From Crocinitomicaceae bacterium (lineage in GTDB: Bacteria > Bacteroidota > Bacteroidia > Flavobacteriales_G > Salibacteraceae): a DNA stretch of 64,000 nucleotides. Positions 27,396-35,637 of this stretch are shown piece after piece. The position numbers were made by a program, and so were the translations under genes. Below the pieces are notes generated by a model. The model had not been told where the DNA came from and ran no database searches. It saw only the letters and a program-made list of their open reading frames with translations. The DNA lies in NCBI GenBank assembly GCA_002707155.1, contig PAME01000001.1, forward strand, positions 728,029-792,028. Direction: 5' to 3'. Numbering within the stretch: the stretch's first letter is position 1; each line of letters starts with the position of its first letter.

Positions 27396-29606
27396 ATGTC
27401 AGAAAACCTAAATAAACAGTCCACAATGGGGACAATGCCAGTCTTTATGACGGCATTAAGTACCATTTTAGGTGCAATTCTTTTCTTGAGATTTGGTTAT
27501 GCCGTTGGTCACGTTGGACTTATAGGCACACTCGGAATTGTTGTGCTTGGTCATTTAGTTACTATACCAACTGCAATGGCCGTCGCAGAAATCGCCACCA
27601 ACAGTAAAGTTGAGGGCGGAGGTGCATATTATATGATCTCAAGATCTTTTGGCCTCAATATTGGCGCTTCTATTGGTATTGCGTTATTTCTCTCACAAGC
27701 TATTAGTGTTGCTTTTTATGTGATTGCGTTTGCGGTATCTTTTGAACCTTTAGCAGATATTATTTTCCATCATTATGGAGTTTATGTCGATAATAGGATG
27801 GCAGGGCTTATTTTCATGGCTTTGCTGGCCTTATTAATGTTGAGTAAAGGAGCTGATATTGGTGTAAAGGCACTGTACGTAGTTGTTGCGGTTTTGTTAG
27901 TATCTCTAGGGATGTTTTTTATGGGAAGCGCTTACTCTCCTTCCTCGGGAGATATTACTGCTCATATTGATAACCCAGATGATTTTTTCTATGTTTTCAC
28001 CATCATATTTCCAGCTTTTACTGGTATTGCAGCTGGACTCGGTTTAAGTGGTGACCTCAAAGACCCTAAAAAGTCGATTCCAGCCGGCACTATGTGGGCA
28101 ACTCTAGTTGGAATAGTAGTGTACATAGCGGTAGTTTTTAAGCTTTTTCTTTCTGCGAGTCCGGAAGACCTCGCAAATACCGATGTTCTTGTTATGGGTA
28201 AAATTGCAATTTGGGAGCCCATTATACCTATCGGTTTGGGCTGTGCAGCAATTTCTTCTGCTTTAGGAAGCATGATGATAGCTCCCAGAACTTTGCAGGC
28301 TCTTGGTGTTGATAAGGTGTTCCCAATGCAATTAAGTGTTTGGTTTGCAAAAGGAAAAGGAGTCAAATTAGAGCCGTTTAACGCAGCATTAGTCACTAGT
28401 TTTTTCGGTTTTTTCTTCGTTGCTATTGGCGATATAAATTTTGTTGCTGAAATTATTTCAATGTTTTTTATGGTAACCTACGGTGCTATTTGTCTCATTT
28501 CATTTTTAGAACATTTTGCAGCTGATCCCAGCTATAGGCCAACTTTTAGGTCGCGTTGGTACTTTTCATTAATTGGAGCAATACTCTGCTTTTACCTCAT
28601 GTTTAAAATGAATACGGCATATGCATTCCTATCCATTGCTATTATGGCTGGAATTTATCGCTGGGCCATATCGGTTGGAAATACTGAACGCGATGTTGCA
28701 AAGCTACTTCGTGGAGTTCTTTTTCAAATGAATAGACGACTTTCGGTGTATATCCAAAAGAAAGCAAGTTCAAATGAGCAAGGATGGAGACCTTTTATAA
28801 TTTGTCTTTCTGCCGATACGTTTAAGCGGACTACCTCTTTGGATTTTGTGCGTTGGCTCTCTCATAAATACGGTTTTGGAACTTACATACACTTTATCAA
28901 AGGCTTTTTGGATAATAAATCATTCGGTGAGTCTCTGAAAACTAAGCGGAGATTGATTTCTTTAATAAAAGGAACCAGCAGTCGCGTTTATTTAGATACC
29001 ATCGTTTCGCCATCGTACACCTCTGCTATTGCACAAAGTATACAGTTAAGTGGTGTTTCTGGAAGTGGTAACAATCTTATCTTGTTTGAATATAGCGATG
29101 AGGATAAAACGAAACTTAAGGAAGTAATAGATAATTACGGTTTACTGCATGCTACAAATTTTGACGTTTGTATTCTCCGCAGCACATACAAGGGCTTTGG
29201 TTACAAAAAATCGATTCATGTTTGGATCTCGGCGAAAGATTATGAGAATTCTAACCTCATGATTTTACTCGCCTACATTCTTACTGGGCATCCAGATTGG
29301 AAACAAGCAGAAATTAAAATATTTAGTGGCTACTCGAAAGGGGAGTATGATGTTAAACGCCAAGCGCTTGTTGATTTAATAGCAACAGGAAGGTTGCCCA
29401 TTTCACCAAAGAATATTGAGTTAATTCCTCAACAAGGAGAGCTAATATCCAGAACCATCGAGCAGAAATCTGGAGATGCTGATTTAACTATACTGGGATA
29501 CAGCAGTGCTGTTCTTGACCAAAGAGGTGCTGAATTATTTAACGATTTACCTAATTTAGGTAATACACTTTTTGTAAGTGCATATAATGATAAAGCCATT
29601 GAATAA
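27396..29606 (+). CDS. SLC12-type cation-chloride cotransporter-like permease
   Basis: From the ATG at 27396 the protein has 736 residues. It starts with about 12 membrane helices in an APC/SLC12 fold: MPVFMTALSTILGAILFLRFGYAVG and IATNSKVEGGGAYYMISRSFG are typical of Na-K-Cl and K-Cl cotransporter relatives, as is FPAFTGIAAGLGLSGDLKDPKKSIP. A soluble C-terminal half (about 460-736) resembles the SLC12 regulatory domain. A GTG at 27360 is in frame but lies inside recQ and is rejected. It should move ions or amino acids across the inner membrane; substrate unknown. It follows recQ by 19 bp and the DinB gene by one base. Confidence 0.88.
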   Translation: MSENLNKQSTMGTMPVFMTALSTILGAILFLRFGYAVGHVGLIGTLGIVVLGHLVTIPTAMAVAEIATNSKVEGGGAYYMISRSFGLNIGASIGIALFLSQAISVAFYVIAFAVSFEPLADIIFHHYGVYVDNRMAGLIFMALLALLMLSKGADIGVKALYVVVAVLLVSLGMFFMGSAYSPSSGDITAHIDNPDDFFYVFTIIFPAFTGIAAGLGLSGDLKDPKKSIPAGTMWATLVGIVVYIAVVFKLFLSASPEDLANTDVLVMGKIAIWEPIIPIGLGCAAISSALGSMMIAPRTLQALGVDKVFPMQLSVWFAKGKGVKLEPFNAALVTSFFGFFFVAIGDINFVAEIISMFFMVTYGAICLISFLEHFAADPSYRPTFRSRWYFSLIGAILCFYLMFKMNTAYAFLSIAIMAGIYRWAISVGNTERDVAKLLRGVLFQMNRRLSVYIQKKASSNEQGWRPFIICLSADTFKRTTSLDFVRWLSHKYGFGTYIHFIKGFLDNKSFGESLKTKRRLISLIKGTSSRVYLDTIVSPSYTSAIAQSIQLSGVSGSGNNLILFEYSDEDKTKLKEVIDNYGLLHATNFDVCILRSTYKGFGYKKSIHVWISAKDYENSNLMILLAYILTGHPDWKQAEIKIFSGYSKGEYDVKRQALVDLIATGRLPISPKNIELIPQQGELISRTIEQKSGDADLTILGYSSAVLDQRGAELFNDLPNLGNTLFVSAYNDKAIE

Positions 29607-29607
29607 C

Positions 29608-30066
29608 ATGGAATTACAATTTAGGAACAATAGAATTACAAGAGAAAGAATATTAGGCGCAATTGAAGGACTAAGCTTTGGTCAGCTTACCAAATCCCCA
29701 GAAGGTTTTAATAATAATATGCTTTGGAATTTCTGTCACATTGCGGTAACGCAGCATTTGTTGTGTTTTAAATTAGCCGGTAAAGACCCCGTAATTCCTG
29801 TAACTCTTATCGATACGTATCGAAAAGGAAGTGGAAGTGCAGATATCAAAAATCCAAAAGAAGATTTCGAATATTTCAAAGCGAACTATTACAAGCTGAT
29901 TGACTTAACGGAAGAAAACTACAATGCTGGTAAGCTCAATGAATTTTACGAATACCCAACAAGCTACGGAGTTGTATTAGGAAATATTGAAGAAGCAATT
30001 AACTTCAATAATATTCATGAAGCCTTGCATTTGGGGTATATTATGGCAATGAAGAAACTAATTTAA
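29608..30066 (+). CDS. DinB-fold (four-helix) protein
   Basis: From the ATG at 29608, one base after the previous stop, the protein has 152 residues. It has the DinB/YfiT-like four-helix pattern with three candidate metal-binding His residues: one in LWNFCHIAVTQHLLCF, and one in NNIHEALHLGYIMAMKKL near the C-terminus. Family members are metal-dependent enzymes of varied, mostly thiol-linked roles; the substrate here is unknown. An in-frame ATG at 29578 lies in the upstream gene and adds no conserved residues. Confidence 0.82.
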   Translation: MELQFRNNRITRERILGAIEGLSFGQLTKSPEGFNNNMLWNFCHIAVTQHLLCFKLAGKDPVIPVTLIDTYRKGSGSADIKNPKEDFEYFKANYYKLIDLTEENYNAGKLNEFYEYPTSYGVVLGNIEEAINFNNIHEALHLGYIMAMKKLI

Positions 30067-30087
30067 AGTTATTTGAGATATATTAAG

Positions 30088-30343
30088 TTTCATGATTTTT
30101 TAGTAATACTATCCTTTGTATTTGTTCTGTTTAGTTGTGATCCTGGTTTAGACTATCAGAGAATAATTATGAATCTAAGTGGTCATGATATTGATTGGAA
30201 ATGTAATTTCTGATAAACCTTTAAATCTGTCAATAGATTTAAATGATAATTCAAATTGGTTCTTTAATGTATTGGAAGAGTCTTTTAAACAAGGAGGAGT
30301 TTGTGAGTGTAGACTAATAATTAACGACTCGGATATTAAATAA
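30088..30343 (+). pseudogene. Remnant of a small lipoprotein gene, frameshifted
   Basis: Two overlapping open frames look like pieces of one gene. The first (30088-30213) encodes a hydrophobic segment ending in a lipobox-like FVLFSC, then DPGLDYQRIIMNLSGHDIDW, and stops; it has no ATG. The second (30185-30343, from an ATG) encodes 52 residues including GNVISDKPLNLSID and NDSDIK. Together they read like a short lipoprotein broken by a frameshift near 30185-30211. The remaining 150 bp up to the next gene hold only a tandem CTAATAACTCCT repeat (30379 and 30393). Confidence 0.4.
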
Positions 30344-30499
30344 CTCAATAAACACGTTTCGAACTAAGCAACTCGCCACTAATAACTCCTAACTAATAAC
30401 TCCTTTATCAACAATTCAATTTCCATTCGTTAAAAACTAAAAGCAGAACCGTTCTAATCCCAATGGGCAAAGTCTTTTATTTGCCTTCATATAAATGTA

Positions 30500-31282
30500 G
30501 TGAAATACGGTATTTCCATATTAAGTGTAGTTCCCGGTAGGGAAGAGGCTAGTGATAAGGCAGAGATGGTTACTCAGCTGCTTTTTGGGGATCATTATAA
30601 AATTATTGATGAGCGTGTTAACTGGGTTAAAATCAGAATCGCATTTGATAAGTACGAATGTTGGATTGATCGCAAACAAGTGTTTGAAGTAAGCAAGGAA
30701 ATATTTGAAGAAGTGGAAACTTCTCGAGAATGGACGAGCTGCACTGACCTTGTGAATATTATCCAAAATGCCAATAACAATGAAATGCAACCCATTGCAA
30801 TGGGCAGTGTTCTTCCCTTTTTTAAGAATAAGATTATTACAATAGGTTCAGAGCATTTTGCCTTTGAAGGGAATACAGCGCATAGTAAAGAAACGCTTTC
30901 AAGATCAAAGATTCTTGAGAATGCATTGCTTTATATTAATGCACCTTATTTATGGGGAGGTAAGTCACCATTTGGAATAGATTGTTCTGGTCTTACTCAA
31001 ATGGTTTATAAAATAGCGGGAAAAAAGCTTCCTCGCGATGCCTACCAGCAAGCCGAAATTGGAACAACATTGAGTTTTGTAGAAGAAGCAGAAGATGGCG
31101 ATCTAGCTTTTTTTGATAACGATGAAGGAAGTATCATTCATGTTGGCATTTTAATGAATGAAAACGAAATCATTCACGCAAGTGGAAAAGTTCGTATTGA
31201 TAAAATTGACCACCAAGGCATTTACAATGTCGATACCAATACCTATTCACACAAGCTAAGATTGATAAAGCAAATCATCTGA
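30500..31282 (+). CDS. NlpC/P60 (C40) cell-wall peptidase with SH3-like domain
   Basis: This 260-residue protein has an N-terminal SH3b-like region (about 1-65, VVPGREEASDKAEMVTQLLFGDHYKI), a middle part, and a C40 peptidase domain with the catalytic Cys162 in GIDCSGL, His214 in SIIHVGI and His226 in IIHASG. It should cut peptide bonds in peptidoglycan stems. There is no signal peptide, which is common for this Bacteroidota subgroup and leaves its place in the cell open. The start is GTG at 30500 (no in-frame ATG before the conserved VVPGREE). Confidence 0.9.
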   Translation: MKYGISILSVVPGREEASDKAEMVTQLLFGDHYKIIDERVNWVKIRIAFDKYECWIDRKQVFEVSKEIFEEVETSREWTSCTDLVNIIQNANNNEMQPIAMGSVLPFFKNKIITIGSEHFAFEGNTAHSKETLSRSKILENALLYINAPYLWGGKSPFGIDCSGLTQMVYKIAGKKLPRDAYQQAEIGTTLSFVEEAEDGDLAFFDNDEGSIIHVGILMNENEIIHASGKVRIDKIDHQGIYNVDTNTYSHKLRLIKQII

Positions 31283-31387
31283 TAGGTTATCCCTTTCGGT
31301 TGTAAATTTTATCAAGTCAATAGATTGATTAGTATTCTTCTGAGCTAGGTTTTAAATTTGACCATACTTTTTTTGGTCCTTTCCAAC

Positions 31388-31438
31388 GCGGAAGGGCCTG
31401 CCCCGATCCTTCGGGGTGTTCCGCTTTTCGCGGAGCGG
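31388..31438. repeat. GC-rich nested hairpin element (REP-like)
   Basis: In this AT-rich 290-bp intergenic gap a GC-rich block stands out. GCGGAA (31388-31393) pairs with TTCCGC (31419-31424), enclosing a second perfect stem CCCCGA (31401-31406)/TCGGGG (31411-31416). A third small stem CCGC-TTTTC-GCGG (31421-31433) competes with the outer one. No T-run follows. It resembles a repeated extragenic palindrome; no second copy was found in this window. A TAAATTTG box lies just before it (31353-31360). Confidence 0.5.
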
Positions 31439-31573
31439 TAAGGGTTTCAAGTTATATTAAAGCACTTAAATTCAACGAATTAAAATTTATTTCAAAATTT
31501 CTTATGGAATTTTTAGGGTTTCTGCATCCTGTAAGTAGAAACTGCCTCAACATGAGGGTTAAAACTAGAAATT

Positions 31574-32275
31574 ATGAAACTAAAAGAATTTGGAATAGGA
31601 GTATTGCTCTTAATCGCTGGGTTTTCAGTACAAGCACTTGGAAATGGAGCAATTAAGGGAAAGGTAATAGATCCAGAAGGGGTACCTGTAATAGGTGCTT
31701 ATGTCTTTACATATGTAGGTTCTACTATGAGAGGAACAGTTACAAATATCGATGGGTATTTTACTTTAAAGCCGTTACCATCTGGAACTTACGATTTAAC
31801 CATAACTAGCAGTTCATTCGATACCATAAAACTGGCGGGAATTAAAGTAAACGGCGATGGCTTGGTTTTCTTGAAGAATCAGCAAATGGATTACAGAAGC
31901 CTTGGAGTTGTCACAGTAACCAGATACAGGCAGCCATTAATAAATAAAATAGAACCGAGTGCGATTGATGTTTTGCCAGCAACTTTTACACAATCCGCCA
32001 CCAAAACAAACCTAGGGTCAATGATAGCAGCACAAAGTTCCGAGATATTTCAGGCTGAAGAAGGTGAGCCCATGTATTTTAGAGGAGCTAGGGCAGGATC
32101 AGTTGTATACCTAATAGATGGTGTTAAATCATTTTCTGCCAACGAAAATTTCCCTTCTTCATCAATTGGCTCTATGCGAATTTACACCGGTGGAATTCCA
32201 GCGCAATACGGCGATTTGATTGGAGGAATAGTGGTGATTGAAACTAAAAGTTACTTGGATATGTATAAGCACTAG
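31574..32275 (+). CDS. CarboxypepD-regulatory-like plus TonB-plug protein (no barrel)
   Basis: This 233-residue protein has a signal peptide (about 1-23), a carboxypeptidase-regulatory-like domain (about 25-105: GAIKGKVIDPEGVPVIGAYV, VTNIDGYFTLKPLPSGTYDL) and a TonB-receptor plug domain (about 110-225: SAKTN-like TKTNLGSMIAAQ, YFRGARAGSVVYLIDGVKS, GSMRIYTGGIPAQYGDLIGG). It then stops normally at a TAG; no beta-barrel follows in any frame. So it is a stand-alone plug, not a truncated receptor next to its remains. The next gene, 8 bp away, is an ECF sigma factor. A role as a surface or periplasmic sensor or partner is inference. Confidence 0.85.
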   Translation: MKLKEFGIGVLLLIAGFSVQALGNGAIKGKVIDPEGVPVIGAYVFTYVGSTMRGTVTNIDGYFTLKPLPSGTYDLTITSSSFDTIKLAGIKVNGDGLVFLKNQQMDYRSLGVVTVTRYRQPLINKIEPSAIDVLPATFTQSATKTNLGSMIAAQSSEIFQAEEGEPMYFRGARAGSVVYLIDGVKSFSANENFPSSSIGSMRIYTGGIPAQYGDLIGGIVVIETKSYLDMYKH

Positions 32276-32283
32276 GAGTAAAA

Positions 32284-32850
32284 ATGAAGGTGAACTACAG
32301 AAATATTGCTGATGATGAATTGTTGAAGCGATTTCGGCAGTACAACGACAAAATGGCCTTTGGTATCCTTCTCAAAAGGTACCTGCCTTTGTTGTTGGGA
32401 ACCTGTAAGCGTTATTTGAAGTCTCCAGAAGATGCAGAAGACCTGGTAATGGAGCTCTACGAAAAATGCGCAGACATCTTGAAGTCTTCTTCAGAAATTG
32501 AATTCCTCAAAACTTACTTGTTTGTAGTTGCTAAAAATGCCGCTCTGGGAAAGCTCAGGTCTAAAAAAATACTTATCGAATATCAAGATATCGTTAAGTT
32601 AGAAGTAGAGGAGGAAAAGAACAACCAATTAATACTCAAAAATAAAAAAGAGCTGGATTTGCTAAATGGAATGAAATTACTTACCCAAGAACAACGCCTT
32701 TGCGTAGAACATTTTTACTTTAAAAAAATGAGGTATAAGCAGGTTGCAGAGGTTTTAGGGATGGATGTGAAGCAGGTCAAAACGCATCTTCAAAACGGAA
32801 AGCGTATGCTAAAGAATTACTTACTGAAAAGCGGGAATCATGGAAAATAA
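32284..32850 (+). CDS. ECF-type RNA polymerase sigma factor
   Basis: This 188-residue protein has sigma region 2 (about 10-85, RFRQYNDKMAFGILLKRYLP and PEDAEDLVMELYEK, matching the DAEDLVQE-type core) and region 4 (about 125-180, LTQEQRLCVEHFYFKKMRYKQVAEVLGM followed by the recognition helix VKQVKTHLQNGKRMLKNYL). It should direct RNA polymerase to a small regulon. It lies between the plug protein and a TPR membrane protein whose ATG overlaps it by 11 bp, so the set is probably self-regulating. Confidence 0.9.
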   Translation: MKVNYRNIADDELLKRFRQYNDKMAFGILLKRYLPLLLGTCKRYLKSPEDAEDLVMELYEKCADILKSSSEIEFLKTYLFVVAKNAALGKLRSKKILIEYQDIVKLEVEEEKNNQLILKNKKELDLLNGMKLLTQEQRLCVEHFYFKKMRYKQVAEVLGMDVKQVKTHLQNGKRMLKNYLLKSGNHGK

Positions 32851-33856
32851 TAAGCTTAAGGATATTTTTAAGTCTGATATTTCGGCTGGTGATTCAGTTC
32901 AAGAAAATTGGCATGCATTGGAGTCTGAAGCTCTAGGATTGGACTTTATGGACGATGCACTGGACTTGGTTTCAGATAAAGAAGTGGCTAATCTAGAAAA
33001 ATGCGTTAACGCGAAGTTGGAGCCACAACCGAGTAATTTTTTAAACTACTATATTTCGATTGCAGTGTTCATAGGTTTAGGGTTCTTAAGCTATTTGGTT
33101 TTGTCGTTTCCAGGTAAAAAGGAAACAAATCTTAAGCAAGTAACTTTGGCTTCAAATACCCTTGATGCAATTCCAAACAGAGCAAAGCAAGCAAATTACT
33201 CTAGACCTTCAATAAGAAGTAGAGTGAGTCAATTGACTGCTGTAAATGAAGATGGAGTGATCAGTAATCCTGTGGTTTATTCAGAAATGCCATTAAGTAC
33301 CGTTTCTGAGATTCCTTTAATTGAAAATCCAGTTGAGTTAACCAAACATAGACGTCAGTATGATTTTCGATATTTGAGAAACTTCAAAGTATTGAACTTT
33401 GAAACTAAAAAAATAGATAATGACTTTCGGTTTTTAAGTGGAACTCCAGCCTATACTGCTAACGTTGAGCTAGACCGAGATCAAGAGCAAGTGATTGAAC
33501 TTCACTATTACAGGAAGTTAGAAAGAGCGTTATACCTAATGTCAAAAGGTAAATATGAACGAAGTTTAACTTTGTTTACTGCCCTTAAATACTTGTTTCC
33601 AAAAGATCAAAACACATTGTTTTACAGTGGGTTAGTGTATTATAAGAACGGGGATTTTGGATACGCAATGCACTGCTGGGCGAGATTGCTAGCTATTGAA
33701 AATAGTTTTTTTCACGAAGAGGCTAAGTGGTATCAGGCTTTGGCCTTGTGTAACTTAAAAAAGTTTGACAAGGCGAAGATCGTACTAACGCACGTTGTTG
33801 AGGAAGATGGGTTTTATAAGAAACAAGCAACTTTAAAGCTTTCAGAAATTGATTAG
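32840..33856 (+). CDS. Single-pass membrane protein with C-terminal TPR-like region (possible anti-sigma)
   Basis: This 338-residue protein has an acidic cytoplasmic N-terminus (about 1-68), one membrane helix (about 69-90, YYISIAVFIGLGFLSYLVL), and a periplasmic part with TPR-like helices (about 225-338, LERALYLMSKGKYERSLTLF and YSGLVYYKNGDFGYAMHCW). That topology and its 11-bp overlap with the sigma gene fit an anti-sigma factor with a periplasmic sensor, but I see no ASD or FecR motif. The call as anti-sigma is inference. Confidence 0.72.
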   Translation: MENNKLKDIFKSDISAGDSVQENWHALESEALGLDFMDDALDLVSDKEVANLEKCVNAKLEPQPSNFLNYYISIAVFIGLGFLSYLVLSFPGKKETNLKQVTLASNTLDAIPNRAKQANYSRPSIRSRVSQLTAVNEDGVISNPVVYSEMPLSTVSEIPLIENPVELTKHRRQYDFRYLRNFKVLNFETKKIDNDFRFLSGTPAYTANVELDRDQEQVIELHYYRKLERALYLMSKGKYERSLTLFTALKYLFPKDQNTLFYSGLVYYKNGDFGYAMHCWARLLAIENSFFHEEAKWYQALALCNLKKFDKAKIVLTHVVEEDGFYKKQATLKLSEID

Positions 33857-35144
33857 GATAATCATATATGTGGTAATAAGTGCAATACTGTTTAGTGTTC
33901 AACTAAACGCGCAACGTAGCGCAGTGCTGGTGGATCAGACTTCAATGGAGCCGATTCAAGGTGCTCATGTAATGGTTGAAAATAGCAAAATTAGCTTTGT
34001 GTCGGATGCTCAAGGAATCGTTGATTTTACTGCATGGTCATTGAGGCAAAACCTCATAATTACTCATTTGGCTTACGATACATTGCGTATTGCGGGATAT
34101 AAATTGCAATCTAAAAGTAGGATTGTTTTGAAACCGCGATTGTATGAGTTGCAACCATTTAGTTTAAATGCTAAAAGCTTAGAAACCGTATTCCATTCCA
34201 ACTACCATTATGTGCACGATTATGAAATTCTAGAGGATAAATTGGTGTTAATTACATTCAATCGAAGCTTAAAAAAGGATGCTGCAGTGGTGCTTTGCTC
34301 CATAGATCAAAAGATATTGTTTGAAATGGAAATTGGAGCAGAGCCAATTGATTTGCTCAAGGATTACAAAGGAGAACTATTTTTAAAGACAAAACATTCT
34401 TTATTTCGACTTCCGATTTTTGGCGATTCTATTGGTATTGAAAAAGTCAATGCAGAGGAATATCAATTTAGAATTAATAATTGTGTTGACTCGCTGAATA
34501 ATCACGTGGTGTTTAACGATTATCAGGAGTACTTGCCGAGAATGAATTACTATGCGTTCGATACACACGACTCCGTTTTCTTTAAGTTTAAATATCTAGA
34601 AAATGAAGCAGTGAATAAAATGTATCGCTGGGAGTATTACGAACTTCCACTTGAAGAAAAGCGGAGAGCAAGAGAACTTGCTGAGCTTATTCCGAATATG
34701 GATAAAAAGGATGTTGGTGCGGTTTTTACAGGGTTCCATAAAACGATGTATTACAAACCTGTGAGTGCTCCATTATTTGTATTGAATGATTCCCTTTTTA
34801 TTTTTGACCACTCGAAATCAATGCTTTATAAATTGAAAAATTTTCAAACCGTAGATAGTTTGAAGATTACTTACCATAAGAGCGAACGATATTTTAGGTG
34901 GAAGGATAAAGTGCTTTTTGATGAAGCGACTCGTGATTTTTACGGCGTTTTTCTTAAAAATGGCTATTACTACTTGAAGGGCATAAGTACAGAAATGGGT
35001 GGTGTTTTAAGTGAGTTTAAAATTGAAAAGCAATTTACTGAAAACCTAAAAGTTCAAAATGGTTATGTCTATTACTTGTATAAAAAAGCATCAAGTCCAG
35101 AAAAGCCGTTTTTGTATAGAGAATTACTTTCTCAAAGTCAATAA
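33849..35144 (+). CDS. Secreted CarboxypepD-regulatory-like protein of unknown function
   Basis: This 431-residue protein has a signal peptide (IIIYVVISAILFSVQLNAQ) and a carboxypeptidase-regulatory-like domain (about 22-100: SMEPIQGAHVMVENSK, VSDAQGIVDF, LIITHLAYDTLRI). The rest (about 105-431) is beta-rich, with repeated hydrophobic-aromatic strands that suggest a propeller-like fold, not otherwise recognised. The only start that keeps the signal peptide is TTG at 33849, which overlaps the end of the previous gene by 8 bp. It closes the sigma-factor operon. Confidence 0.75.
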   Translation: MIRIIIYVVISAILFSVQLNAQRSAVLVDQTSMEPIQGAHVMVENSKISFVSDAQGIVDFTAWSLRQNLIITHLAYDTLRIAGYKLQSKSRIVLKPRLYELQPFSLNAKSLETVFHSNYHYVHDYEILEDKLVLITFNRSLKKDAAVVLCSIDQKILFEMEIGAEPIDLLKDYKGELFLKTKHSLFRLPIFGDSIGIEKVNAEEYQFRINNCVDSLNNHVVFNDYQEYLPRMNYYAFDTHDSVFFKFKYLENEAVNKMYRWEYYELPLEEKRRARELAELIPNMDKKDVGAVFTGFHKTMYYKPVSAPLFVLNDSLFIFDHSKSMLYKLKNFQTVDSLKITYHKSERYFRWKDKVLFDEATRDFYGVFLKNGYYYLKGISTEMGGVLSEFKIEKQFTENLKVQNGYVYYLYKKASSPEKPFLYRELLSQSQ

Positions 35145-35149
35145 CACGT

Positions 35150-35157
35150 TAGCTTTG
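35150..35157 (+). promoter_or_regulatory. -7 box (TAGCTTTG) for the CoA-binding protein gene
   Basis: TAGCTTTG matches TAnnTTTG and ends 4 bases before the ATG at 35162, predicting a leaderless transcript. It overlaps nothing else: the previous gene stops at 35144. Confidence 0.55.
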
Positions 35158-35161
35158 CAGA

Positions 35162-35530
35162 ATGAAAAAACACGAGCGAGTGGTGGTTATTGGCGCTTCC
35201 ACAAATCCAGATCGATATGCTTATAAGGCAACCGTTGCATTAAAAAAATCGGGATACATTCCAATTCCAATTGGTTTGCGAGAAGGTGAGATTGATAACG
35301 TGGATATATTAACTGGAACTCCTAAGGTTTCTGATGTTGATTCCGTCACATTATACTTAGGGGCTTCGCGACAGCCAGCTATGTACGATTACATCTTAAG
35401 TTTAAATCCCAAAAGGATAATATTCAATCCAGGTACTGAAAATGAGGAGTTTAAACAATTAGCTACCCAGAATGGAGTGGAGCCTATTGAAGCATGCACC
35501 TTAGTTATGCTGTCTATAGGAAACTTTTAA
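35162..35530 (+). CDS. CoA-binding domain protein (YccU-like)
   Basis: This 122-residue protein is a single CoA-binding Rossmann domain: RVVVIGASTNPDRYAYKATVALKKSGY at the N-terminus, the IPIGLREGEIDNVDIL segment, and a C-terminal IFNPGTENEEF...VEPIEACTLVML. It is the stand-alone CoA_binding_2 type. Family members bind CoA-like ligands but have no agreed function. It appears to be transcribed on its own. Confidence 0.9.
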   Translation: MKKHERVVVIGASTNPDRYAYKATVALKKSGYIPIPIGLREGEIDNVDILTGTPKVSDVDSVTLYLGASRQPAMYDYILSLNPKRIIFNPGTENEEFKQLATQNGVEPIEACTLVMLSIGNF

Positions 35531-35637
35531 AGTTGTAATTATTCAAGTCCCTCGTTTGGAAATCAATAGAAAATGAATGAATAATTAGGGGTTCATTTTG
35601 GCCAAATAATTACTTTAGTCAGCCACAACGAGCAACA

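Noticed and set aside
30375-30410. CTAATAACTCCT repeated twice, considered as a CRISPR or iteron start
   Set aside because: Only two 12-bp copies with 2 bp between them; no further units, no cas or rep genes nearby.
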